Origin: an uncultured bacterium | GTDB lineage: Bacteria; Verrucomicrobiota; Lentisphaeria; Victivallales; UBA1829 | NCBI GenBank assembly: GCA_900549045.1 | Contig: URNE01000081.1 | Coordinates: 1 to 8,334 of the forward strand | Length of the DNA stretch: 8,334 bases | Direction: 5' to 3' | Part shown: positions 1 to 7,600 of the stretch, piece by piece | Position numbering within the stretch: position 1 is the stretch's first letter | Layout: each line of letters opens with the position of its first letter | Translations under genes and position numbers: made by a program | The notes under the pieces: generated by a model | The model's input: the letters and a program-made list of their open reading frames with translations, nothing else | Databases searched by the model: none | What the model was told of the DNA's origin: nothing

Positions 1-1
1 A

Positions 2-1516
2 ATAGCCGTCCTGAACAGCATCAGCAAAACAGTTGTTCACGAACGCAACATCCCGAATCTGCTCAAAACCGTTCTGGATATTCTGCACCGCGAAATGGGA
101 CTCCTGCGCGGAACCTTCACACTGATGCACGGCGACACTCTTTTCATCGAAGCCTCCAACGGACTCACCGAGGAAGAAATGCAGCGCGGAACCTACAAAG
201 TCGGCGAAGGCGTCACCGGGAAAGTGGCGTCGACCGGACTCCCCCGCGTCATTCCGGACATCTCAAAAGACCACGAGTTCCTCGGCAAAACCAAAGCCCG
301 CAAAAACACGAAAAACATCGCATTCATCTGCGTCCCGGTCATCCACATGGAGAAAGTCATCGGAACGCTCTCCATCGACCATGAAGTTACGGAAGGCGTT
401 GATCTTGACCGCGACCTGAAGCTGCTCGAAACCGTCGCCAACATCACCGCGGAAGCCGTTGCCGCATGTCTCCAGGAACATGAAGAGCGCGAAAAACTCC
501 AGGCGGAAAACCTGCGTCTGCGCGAACAGCTCGGCAGCGACATGCGCCCCGTCAGCATCATCGGAACCTGCAGCGCCATGCGCGCAGTCTACGCTCAGAT
601 CGCCCAAGTCGCCCCCAGCAACGCAACCGTCCTCATCCGCGGCGCATCCGGAACAGGAAAGGAACTCGTCGCCCGCGCAATCCAGCAGGAGAGCAAACGG
701 CGCGACAAACCGTTCATCTGCGTCAACTGCGCCGCCCTCCCCGACAACCTCATCGAAAGCGAACTCTTCGGGCACGAAAAGGGCGCGTTCACCGGAGCGA
801 TCAGCACCCGCTGCGGACGCGCCGAAGCCGCAAACGGCGGAACACTCTTCCTTGATGAAATCGGTGACCTCAGCCAATCGGTTCAGGTCAAACTCCTGCG
901 CTTCATCCAGGAACGCACCTTCTCGCGCGTCGGAAGCAACGAAGAGATCAAAGTCGACGTCCGCCTCATCACGGCGACCAGCCGGAACCTGGAACAGCTC
1001 ATGGAGGAGGGAAAGTTCCGCGAAGACCTCTACTACCGCCTGAACGTGTTCCCGATTCACCTTCCGTCGCTTCACAACCGCCGGAGCGACATCATGCTTC
1101 TCGCGGAGCACTTCCTCGAAAAGTTCAAAAAAATGCACGGCAAAGACATCGTCCGCATCTCCACGCCCGCAATCAACATGCTCATGTCGTACCACTGGCC
1201 GGGCAACGTCCGCGAACTCGAAAACTGCATGGAACGCGCGGTCCTGCTCTCCACCGACAACGTCATCCACGGCTACAATCTCCCCCCCTCGCTCCAGACC
1301 GGCGAATCCTCCGGAACCGCGATCAACCCGGAGATGAAAGCGGACTTCAACACGCTTGTTGAATCGTTTGAACGCGAACTGATTGTGGATGCTCTGAAAG
1401 CCACAAACGGCAATGTCGCCGCCGCCGCACGCAAACTCGGCATCTCACAGCGCATCATCCACTACAAAATCAACAAAATCGGCATTACTCCGGACTGGTA
1501 CAAGCAGGAAAAATAA
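2..1516 (+). CDS. nifA: NifA-type sigma-54-dependent transcriptional activator, 5' end missing
   Basis: The frame is open from the first bases of the window, so the protein is cut by the window edge. The ATG at 95 is internal, because the 31 codons before it (reading ...VLNSISKTVVHERNIPNLL...) continue the GAF domain. Of 504 visible residues, about 5-160 form a GAF sensor domain with the NifA-like stretches GEGVTGKV and FICVPV. A short charged linker follows, then the AAA+ domain: Walker A GASGTGKE at 214-221, the sigma-54 contact loop GAFTGA at 261-266, Walker B TLFLDE ending near 286, the FREDLYYRLNVFP segment and the WPGNVRELEN sensor II segment. The C-terminal Fis-type helix-turn-helix spans about 463-495. 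Such proteins hydrolyse ATP to open sigma-54 promoter complexes; NifA does this for nitrogen-fixation genes. GAF, linker and the ...IHGYNLPPSLQT... segment all resemble NifA, but no nif gene is visible, so the target regulon is inferred. Walker A carries Ala where this family nearly always has Glu. Confidence 0.85.
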   Translation: MAVLNSISKTVVHERNIPNLLKTVLDILHREMGLLRGTFTLMHGDTLFIEASNGLTEEEMQRGTYKVGEGVTGKVASTGLPRVIPDISKDHEFLGKTKARKNTKNIAFICVPVIHMEKVIGTLSIDHEVTEGVDLDRDLKLLETVANITAEAVAACLQEHEEREKLQAENLRLREQLGSDMRPVSIIGTCSAMRAVYAQIAQVAPSNATVLIRGASGTGKELVARAIQQESKRRDKPFICVNCAALPDNLIESELFGHEKGAFTGAISTRCGRAEAANGGTLFLDEIGDLSQSVQVKLLRFIQERTFSRVGSNEEIKVDVRLITATSRNLEQLMEEGKFREDLYYRLNVFPIHLPSLHNRRSDIMLLAEHFLEKFKKMHGKDIVRISTPAINMLMSYHWPGNVRELENCMERAVLLSTDNVIHGYNLPPSLQTGESSGTAINPEMKADFNTLVESFERELIVDALKATNGNVAAAARKLGISQRIIHYKINKIGITPDWYKQEK

Positions 1517-1525
1517 GGGAATCCC

Positions 1526-2347
1526 TCAGCGTTTCGCCGCGCCGGGAGCACAGCCGCGCCGTTTGCGGAACTCCGTTGCAAAATACTGCGGGGATGAATA
1601 ATTCATCTCCGCGGCGACCTCTTTCACCGAGAACTCGCCCGAGCGCAGCAGTTCCTCCGCCGTCTCGATCCGCCTCCGCCGGATGTACTCACCGGGCGTC
1701 GTCCCGAGATGACGCGCAAAAAGCCGGATCACCGAAACCGGGCTCATCCCCAGCTCCCCGGCGAGCTCACGCAACCCGGTCTTGCGACGGATGTTCCGCG
1801 CAATGAAATCCAGCGCATGAATCAGCTCTTTCGGAGAATCGCCGCGGCGCGACAAATCCGAAATGGCAAGCAGAACATCAAGCGCAAAAAACGAAAGTGC
1901 ACGTCTTTCACCCTCCTTCAGCAGAGCGTACGCCTCTTCGCTCCGCCTCTTCCATTCCGCAAAATTTTCCGGATGAAAATACCGGATCCGTATTCCGATT
2001 CCGAGCTGTTCCAGCGTCGGAGCAAGCGCCGGCCCAGCAAAACCGAACGTCTGCTTGACGCCCGTCCGCGAAAGGCACTTCAGCGTGCATTTTCCTGACG
2101 GCATCATCAGGAAAAGATCCCCCGGATGAAGCGGATGCCCGCCCTGCTCATCCTGACACAGGAATTCGCCGTCCGTGATATATTCCGCCGCCAGCTTTCC
2201 TGTGTCGACGCGCGTGCACATGAAGTTCCGGCACCAGACCGTCCGCCCGCTCTGCCAGAGATAAAACGGACTCCCCTCCATCTCCGCCGGATTCGCCTGC
2301 AGAAAGGTGTTCACCGGATAAATTCCCATTCGTTTCTGAAAATACAT
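1526..2347 (-). CDS. AraC-family transcriptional regulator
   Basis: This is a 273-residue one-component regulator. Residues about 28-100 look like the cupin-type sugar-binding domain of AraC proteins (a beta-rich stretch ending HPLHPGDLFLMMPSGKC). Residues about 175-273 are the AraC/XylS DNA-binding domain: the first helix-turn-helix is around LRELAGELGMSPVSVIRLF (192-211) and the second around VKEVAAEMNYSSPQYFATEF (241-260), closing with the usual FRKRRG element. The ATG at 2347 is preceded by GAGGG at 2357-2353 with a 5-base spacer, and by a good promoter, so the start is well supported. The gene is transcribed away from the alpha-galactosidase gene and shares a 124-base intergenic region with it, the classic arrangement for a local sugar regulator. 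That it controls the alpha-galactosidase, itself or the secreted hydrolase operon is inference. Its stop lies nine bases from the stop of the convergent nifA-like gene. The ligand is unknown. Confidence 0.92.
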   Translation of the reverse strand: MYFQKRMGIYPVNTFLQANPAEMEGSPFYLWQSGRTVWCRNFMCTRVDTGKLAAEYITDGEFLCQDEQGGHPLHPGDLFLMMPSGKCTLKCLSRTGVKQTFGFAGPALAPTLEQLGIGIRIRYFHPENFAEWKRRSEEAYALLKEGERRALSFFALDVLLAISDLSRRGDSPKELIHALDFIARNIRRKTGLRELAGELGMSPVSVIRLFARHLGTTPGEYIRRRRIETAEELLRSGEFSVKEVAAEMNYSSPQYFATEFRKRRGCAPGAAKR

Positions 2348-2366
2348 TGTCGGCCCTCATGCAAAA

Positions 2367-2389
2367 ATATTGTCCACAGTTGATAATAT
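2367..2389. promoter_or_regulatory. Imperfect inverted repeat over the AraC gene start site (candidate operator)
   Basis: Arms ATATTGTC (2367-2374) and GATAATAT (2382-2389) are inverted repeats matching at 7 of 8 positions, separated by seven bases. They cover the predicted -10 box and transcription start of the AraC gene, where a bound protein would block its transcription. AraC-family proteins more often bind direct repeats, so the assignment is tentative. Confidence 0.3.
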
Positions 2390-2413
2390 AACATACATTT
2401 TTCAACGGTTCAA
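2385..2413 (-). promoter_or_regulatory. Sigma-70-type promoter of the AraC gene
   Basis: Read on the minus strand, a -35 box TTGAAC (2413-2408) and a -10 box TATATT (2390-2385) are separated by exactly 17 bases. The expected start site is near 2378, giving a leader of about 30 bases that includes the GAGGG ribosome binding site. Seen by eye only. Confidence 0.6.
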
Positions 2414-2416
2414 GAG

Positions 2417-2445
2417 TTGTTTCTCCCGCTCTCCGCGATTATAGT
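2417..2445 (+). promoter_or_regulatory. Sigma-70-type promoter of the alpha-galactosidase gene
   Basis: A -35 box TTGTTT (2417-2422) and a -10 box TATAGT (2440-2445) are 17 bases apart. The predicted start is near 2452, followed by AAGGAG at 2459-2464 and an ATG at 2472 after a 7-base spacer. Its -35 box lies three bases from the -35 box of the divergent AraC promoter, so one bound regulator could affect both. This promoter and ribosome binding site support 2472, not 2529, as the ancestral start of the gene. Confidence 0.6.
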
Positions 2446-2471
2446 ACAGGGAAAAACCAAGGAGACTTGAA

Positions 2472-2528
2472 ATGCTGATCGAAAAAACGGAAATTCCGCC
2501 GCGCGGATGGAACAGTTTCGACTGCTAA
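2472..2528 (+). other. Severed 5' end of the alpha-galactosidase gene (18 codons, then in-frame TAA)
   Basis: This start has a strong ribosome binding site (AAGGAG, 7-base spacer) and encodes MLIEKTEIPPRGWNSFDC before a TAA at 2526-2528. PPxGWNS[WF]D is the conserved first beta-strand motif of GH27/GH36 alpha-galactosidases, and its Asp lies in the substrate-binding pocket in known members. The next codons are in the same frame and continue the family alignment without a gap (MGGITEEQALANLE). The TAA stands where the family usually has an aromatic residue (Tyr or Phe), and one base change from TAT or TAC would produce it. It may be a true nonsense mutation, a consensus error or, less likely, a readthrough site. 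Confidence 0.8.
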
Positions 2529-3728
2529 ATGGGCGGCATCACGGAAGAACAGGCGCTCGCAAATCTTGAAATCTTCCTCAAAAAACTGAAACCGCACGGA
2601 TACGAATACTTCTGTCTCGACGCCGGCTGGTATGCGGACGGCGACCAGAAACTGCACGAGCAGCGCATCGCCGCCGGACAGTTCCGCACGCTGAATCTGG
2701 ATGAGTTCGGACGCTACATCCCCTCGCCCGTCAACTTCCCGCACGGTCTGCGCGCCCTCGCGGACCGATGCCATGAAAACGGAATCAAATTCGGTCTTCA
2801 CATGATGCGCGGACTCCCCCTCGGCGCAGTCGAACGCAACACACCGGTCAAAGACACGCCGTATCATGCGCGCGACATTTACGATCCGGACGGCGCGTGC
2901 TCCTGGTGCCAATACTGGGTTGCCGCGAAAGCCGATCACCCGGGGACACCCGCTTTTTACAAAAGCGAAGTCGAATATCTCACGGAAGAGCTGGAAGTCG
3001 ACTTCATCAAACTCGACGATGTTGTGGAACACCCGGACCATGCGGCGTTGTTCGGCGAAGCCGTCGCGTCTGTCCCGCGCCCGGTTCTTCTAAGTCTTTC
3101 GCCCGGAGGAGAATGCTGTCGGGAGAACTGGGAGACGCTCGAAAAATACGGAAACATGGTGCGCATCACTTCGGACGCCTGGGACCATGACGAGACCAAT
3201 CTTCAGAAGCTTCAGCGCTGGTATGAGTTTCAGGATCTCTCTTCGGATTCGCTCCGGGCCGACCTTGACATGCTCCCGCTTGGTGCGCTCCAGGTGACCA
3301 CGGACTTCCGCCAGAGCCGTCTGACTCCGCGAGGGAAGCGTGTGATGATGACGATCATGGCTCTGAGCGGTTCCCCTCTGATTTTCGGCGGCGACCTCCC
3401 CCGGACACCGCAGGAGGATTTTGATTTTGCCACGCATCCTGCCGTTCTTGAGTGCAACGCCTGGTGTATTCCCGGCCGCCGGGTTTCATTCCAGCACCAC
3501 ATCGACGTCCGCAGATCACCGGACCGCCGCGACTCTTCGCACGGCTGGATCGGCGTTTTCAGCACGAGCGAGCTTCCGCGTCACATCGTTCTTTCTCCAT
3601 CGCATCTTGGCTTTTCCGTCCTTCCCCCTCTGCGCGAGCTCTGGAGCGGTTATGAGGTTGCCCCGACCGTCGACGGCAATGCGGAATTCTATCTCCCCCC
3701 ATATGACGTGGCATTTCTCAGGTATTGA
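2529..3728 (+). CDS. GH27-type alpha-galactosidase, body of a gene interrupted at codon 19
   Basis: With the severed start at 2472 the protein would be 418 residues, a normal GH27 length, with no signal peptide; it should release terminal alpha-galactose in the cytoplasm. Numbering from 2472: EYFCLDAGWY holds the pocket Asp at 50; FIKLDD gives the expected nucleophile Asp 182 (family KxD motif); RITSDAWD gives the expected acid/base Asp 235, aligning with the family RISDDFWD-type motif; SGSPLIFGGDLP ends the barrel; a beta-sandwich of about 90 residues closes the chain. The ATG at 2529 directly follows the TAA (TAAATG) and has no ribosome binding site of its own. Translation could only restart after termination, yielding 399 residues without the first barrel strand, so activity is doubtful. 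Transcription probably comes from the promoter at 2417-2445 under the neighbouring AraC regulator. Other activities in the GH27/GH36 group, such as alpha-N-acetylgalactosaminidase, are possible. Confidence 0.85.
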   Translation: MGGITEEQALANLEIFLKKLKPHGYEYFCLDAGWYADGDQKLHEQRIAAGQFRTLNLDEFGRYIPSPVNFPHGLRALADRCHENGIKFGLHMMRGLPLGAVERNTPVKDTPYHARDIYDPDGACSWCQYWVAAKADHPGTPAFYKSEVEYLTEELEVDFIKLDDVVEHPDHAALFGEAVASVPRPVLLSLSPGGECCRENWETLEKYGNMVRITSDAWDHDETNLQKLQRWYEFQDLSSDSLRADLDMLPLGALQVTTDFRQSRLTPRGKRVMMTIMALSGSPLIFGGDLPRTPQEDFDFATHPAVLECNAWCIPGRRVSFQHHIDVRRSPDRRDSSHGWIGVFSTSELPRHIVLSPSHLGFSVLPPLRELWSGYEVAPTVDGNAEFYLPPYDVAFLRY

Positions 3729-3750
3729 AGTCCCCCGGCGGACAAAGCAG

Positions 3751-4113
3751 CTCGGAACATTAAACATCGAACTTTTCTGCGATTTTCATACGTTTATTCA
3801 AGCGACTTTTACATATCCACAACCTCATCAATACTACAAAGATAAAACAGAATTAACAATCCCTGAAGATTTAAAAAGAGATTTCGGGGAAAAAGAAATA
3901 GGGAAAAAAGCAAACGATCATGGGTGGATCGTTTATATTATCGCTTCCGATAACACTATTGATAAAACGATGTGGACTCCAGAATCTCTTGCACTCAAGC
4001 ATTGGAAGAACAATTTTGCAGACCTCAAAGATAAAATCAAACTTTACATTAAAGACTTAATTGCAATCATCAACCAAAATAAAGAGAAGCTTGACAACCT
4101 CTATCAACAATAA
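3751..4113 (+). pseudogene. AT-rich 3' remnant of an unrecognised gene
   Basis: After the alpha-galactosidase stop the base composition falls sharply, to about 33% G+C over 3781-4113 by hand count. Frame +1 stays open to a TAA at 4111-4113 and reads like real protein: FCDFHTFIQATFTYPQP, then a lysine-rich central part, HGWIVYIIASDN, and a helical, coiled-coil-like tail ending KEKLDNLYQQ. The region has no ATG or GTG start in this frame until 3970, which lies inside the protein-like part and has no ribosome binding site. Upstream the frame runs into the wrong frame of the alpha-galactosidase gene. It is therefore best read as the C-terminal piece of a longer gene whose front was lost. I do not recognise the family. 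Lysine-rich composition, AT-rich codons and an abrupt left boundary suggest transfer from a low-G+C donor; an assembly chimera is the main alternative. The left limit given is approximate. Confidence 0.5.
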
Positions 4114-4116
4114 CCT

Positions 4117-4150
4117 TCTCCCCCTGCAAGCTCCACGCTTGCAGGGGAGA
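4117..4150. terminator. Strong hairpin between converging units, probable bidirectional terminator
   Basis: An 11-base-pair perfect stem (4121-4131 with 4137-4147) closes a five-base loop TCCAC; a one-base bulge and three further pairs extend it to 4117-4150. It begins four bases after the stop of the AT-rich remnant and, on the minus strand, lies eight bases after the stop of the jelly-roll gene. No clear T-run follows on either strand, so intrinsic termination may be weak. It could also stabilise the transcript ends or be a copy of a dispersed palindromic repeat. Confidence 0.6.
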
Positions 4151-4158
4151 TAGCAGAC

Positions 4159-4689
4159 TCACTTACCTTCCTGGCGGGCGGAGAATTTGACGGTGACCGG
4201 AACACCGGCAGTACAATCAAATTGACGGGTCCAGCGGTCGTTGTGGGCGGAAAGAACATAGTTTTTGCCGTCGGCGGCGGATCCGTCGACAACCACACGG
4301 GCGTCGCGCATCTTCCACCAGCCGGAGGGGGTGCCGTCGGGACGGAGCTGCTCAAAACTGCCGTTCGGAATGCTGGAACTCATTCGGATGTTGTCGCACG
4401 CAACAAACGTTTTCGCATCCGAACTCATCAGCTGAATCGTCGCTTTTCCGCTCGACTTCGGGGTGAATGAGAAACTGTATTCCCGCCACGCGTCCGAAAG
4501 TTTCGCCTGGGCGCAGAGACGCTGATCCTTTTTCGCGCCAAGCCAGCCGGCCTGAGCAAGCGTCACATTCTCCGACACCTCGCCCGGAGCAAAGGACAAG
4601 TTGTCGCCGCCGACAATGTCGATGCGGAAATCCGCAGCGGAAAGGACGGTGAAGAGAGCACACGAGGAAAGAACAAGAAGTTTTTTCAT
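4159..4689 (-). CDS. Small secreted protein with carbohydrate-binding-like jelly-roll segments
   Basis: This is a 176-residue protein beginning with a clear Sec signal peptide (MKKLLVLSSCALFTVLSA, cleavage near residue 18-19). Residues about 40-102 resemble the second half of a CBM4/9-type jelly roll (WREYSFSFTPKSSGKATIQL ... FVACDNIRM). Residues about 107-176 resemble the first half of another (IPNGSFEQ ... GTPSGWW ... VPVTVKFSAR). So neither part looks like a complete canonical domain; a compact single fold or a shortened product are both possible. No catalytic motif is seen. Its ATG overlaps the TGA of the upstream hydrolase as ATGA, and GGAG at 4700-4697 with a 7-base spacer lies inside the hydrolase gene, so the two are probably translationally coupled. 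Export together with the large hydrolase suggests an accessory polysaccharide-binding role, which is inference from context and fold. Confidence 0.75.
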   Translation of the reverse strand: MKKLLVLSSCALFTVLSAADFRIDIVGGDNLSFAPGEVSENVTLAQAGWLGAKKDQRLCAQAKLSDAWREYSFSFTPKSSGKATIQLMSSDAKTFVACDNIRMSSSIPNGSFEQLRPDGTPSGWWKMRDARVVVDGSAADGKNYVLSAHNDRWTRQFDCTAGVPVTVKFSARQEGK

Positions 4690-7600
4690 TTTTTATCTCC
4701 GTAAAGGGTTAATGTTGCAGAATCCACAAAAAGGTCACCCGTCGTTGCGGGACCGAAACCGAACTCCGGAACCAGATAATCCGCATCCGCAGGAATCTTG
4801 AATTCGAGTTGATAAAGCGTCCAGTCCGAACTGCCTGTCGTGTCCGCTTTGAGCTTGTCGTATCCATATTCCGCACGTCCGCGCGGGAAACCGACCGAGA
4901 AGCGGACGCCGTTCCGACCGCGTCCGGATTTGAGCGTCTGCACATTCTCATAACGGGCGAGAATCTGGAAGACTCCATATGAGAATCTGCCGGGCTCGAT
5001 TTTAAAACGCTGTCCGGCGACCGCAGGTCTGCCATCCGGCTTGCGAACCTCGATTTTCATGCCGTTGCCCGTCCGTCCGAACTCCGGAGCGCACCGGAAG
5101 GAAACGCCGCTGCGGATCTCGTAACACCATGCAGCCGGATCGCCGAAAGAGACTTGCGAAAAATCCCCGTTCGGAAGAGAGCCCTCCGGAAGGCGGAAGA
5201 GGTGATAGTGCAGACGGTAACGGAACGAATTGCCGGGGTTCGCACCCAGCGATTCTTTCGTTTTTTCGCCCGGACGGCTGATCTCGATATCGAATCCGTA
5301 CACCGCCGCGGGCGGCAGTTCGTCCAGCGGAATGAGAATCTCCATGCGATAGCCGTCCGCCGTCTTTTCGACTTTGCGCGACGCCTTTGTCGCGGAATTG
5401 CGAATGGCAAGAGCCGTCATGCCGGTCCCCTTCGAGGGTACCGCGGCGAATGCATACTGATACGGCTTCACCGCATCGCGGCTGAGTTCGCGGAACGGCG
5501 ACGGATCAAGAAAAACTTCAACGGCGGAACCGCCCCACAGAGAATTGCCCTCCGCGGCTTTCACCGACGGATCGGCGACGGAGAGCTCGAGCTTCAGCGT
5601 GCCGTTCCCTGCGGAAAGATGCGCCGTTGTTCCGCGCGAAAGCTTCACCGTTGCGGGAAGCGTGTACGCCGGAGTTTTTGCAACCGTTTTCACATTTGCG
5701 GGAGCGGTTTTGACTCCGGCCAGACGGATTACCGCATGTTCCGGATCGTTCTCGAACGCAAAACGGACCGGGAGGTCGCCGACTTCAGCATCGACGATTC
5801 CGGCGGAACCCGTGCGGTTGTCTGCTTCCATGTACAGCTCGTCGTTGAAAAAGCGTCCGAAAAGTTCGACGGGGTTCGCGACCTTGAAGGCGGATTTGCT
5901 CAGCATCCGTTCCACTTCGGCGGGGGAGCCGGTCAGATAGCGCGGTTCAAATCCGAGCGGAACCGTTCCGGCGGCGAGCGGGTTCCCGTAAAGGTCGAGA
6001 ATCTGCGCGGAGCCCGCGCCGGGCATCCAAAGACTGCCCGAAGGACGCATGTCATACAGGAAGCCGAGCGCTTTTGTTCCGGATTTGTCCGTGAACATTC
6101 CGGCGCGGACGAGTGAACCGAGGTCGATTTTTCGGAAATTCACCATGTCGGTCAGCAGGAACGAAAGTGAATTCATCGCGGCCGCGAGCTGAGTCATGCC
6201 GCGCAGATTGACCATCCGGTCCGGAGTCTGAAAAAATGAGTCGACGGCGGGCGACGGCGAGGCTTTCACGCCATTGTAAATGCCGTCGAGGAAATGACGC
6301 AGCAGGTCGTTGGAATCGTAACGGCTGAAGTCGCGTCCATGATTGATCTGCTTGCGCCGCGCGGTCTGAATGTAATAAAGTTCGGTGCACCACATCGGTT
6401 TCGGTTTCGCAAGCGTGTTCTGAATGTTCCGGATGCACTGCGCATACAGTCCGCGCGCGCCGTGAATGTAGTCGAGTCCGCACGCATAGGGGTGAAACGC
6501 CACGCCGTCAAGCGTATCGACATAGTTCCGGTCGACGGCGTTGAGCTGGTCGCACCATTTGACGACGTTCATGCCGAAATCGCCCGTCACGCCGTTGCCG
6601 ATCAGGAGGTTTTCCGGATTTTTCCGTTTCAGATAATCGTATGTGAACTTCTGATAATCAATGTAGTTTTTTGCCGGAACGCCAAACACGCCGGGTTCGT
6701 TGGTCATCTCCCAGCAGCGGACCTGTCCGCCCCAGGTTTTATAAACGAAATCAAGATATTTCGCATAGTAATCCATCGGGGGAAGAATCGAACCGGCGTT
6801 TTTGCGTTCGGACTGATGATAATACCGGAAGAGGTGTTCCGGCCATTGCGAACCGCGGATGTTCCCCGCAAGATACTTGTCCATCGTCGCCTGTCCGCCA
6901 TGAATGACAAGTCCGCCCATGAGCACAAAAAGCGGTTCGATGTCATACTTTTTCAGCAGTTCCATCTGGAGTCCCAGGAGGGAGGCGGTGAACTTTCCGG
7001 CTTCGGGTTCGATAAGACGCCAGCGCGCCCAGACGCGCATCATGTTTGCTCCGGCGGCTTTCATCAGACGGAACTCGCGCTCGAAAGAATTTGTCATGAT
7101 GCTGTAGTTTTCAACTCCCTCTTTTCCGGCGCGACCGATCGGGAAACCGCCCTCGTCGTTCATGCCGAGTCCCCAGCCGAACGAGCCGAACGGGTGTTTT
7201 ACCGCGGGGCGCATGACCTGAACCGAAGTGTCGATTCCGCGCAGTTTCTTTCCCGCAATCATCAGTTCGGTCGTAAAGGAACCGAACTCGCGCAGAGCAA
7301 AAGATTTTTCCCCCGTATAGGTTCCGTCTTTTCCGCGTTTGAGCGTTATCGCCTCGATTGCCGCGGGGGAATCGTTGTATTCCCGCTTGAACACAAGTTT
7401 CGCTTCCAGCGTTTCACGGGCGTCGTTCAAACGCGCGCGGACGGTGTACGCGACGAGGTCCCCGCGCGAATAAAGCTGGTCGCCGCGGTCCGGAATGACG
7501 GAGTACTCCTCCGGAACAGGTGCGGGGACGGAGTCGACGTATTCAAAGCGGAAATTGTCAAGGCAGAGCGCATTGAGCGTGGTTCCGCTCGGGACGTAGG

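Noticed and set aside
95..97. ATG at 95 as the start of the nifA-like gene
   Set aside because: The frame is open to the window edge, and the 31 codons before it continue the GAF domain; no ribosome binding site precedes it.
263..1270. A 335-codon open frame on the minus strand
   Set aside because: It is antisense to the nifA-like gene, with an Asp/Glu/Phe-rich low-complexity product typical of a shadow frame.
2526..2528. Reassignment of TAA to a sense codon in this organism
   Set aside because: The nifA-like gene and the AT-rich remnant both end in TAA at sensible places, so a changed genetic code is not supported.
3421..3750. The + strand frame that leads into the AT-rich remnant
   Set aside because: Up to about 3750 it overlaps the alpha-galactosidase gene in another frame and has a Ser/Arg/Pro-rich composition; only the downstream part looks like protein.
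3970..4113. A separate 47-residue gene starting at the ATG at 3970
   Set aside because: It has no ribosome binding site, and the protein-like sequence clearly begins well upstream of this ATG.
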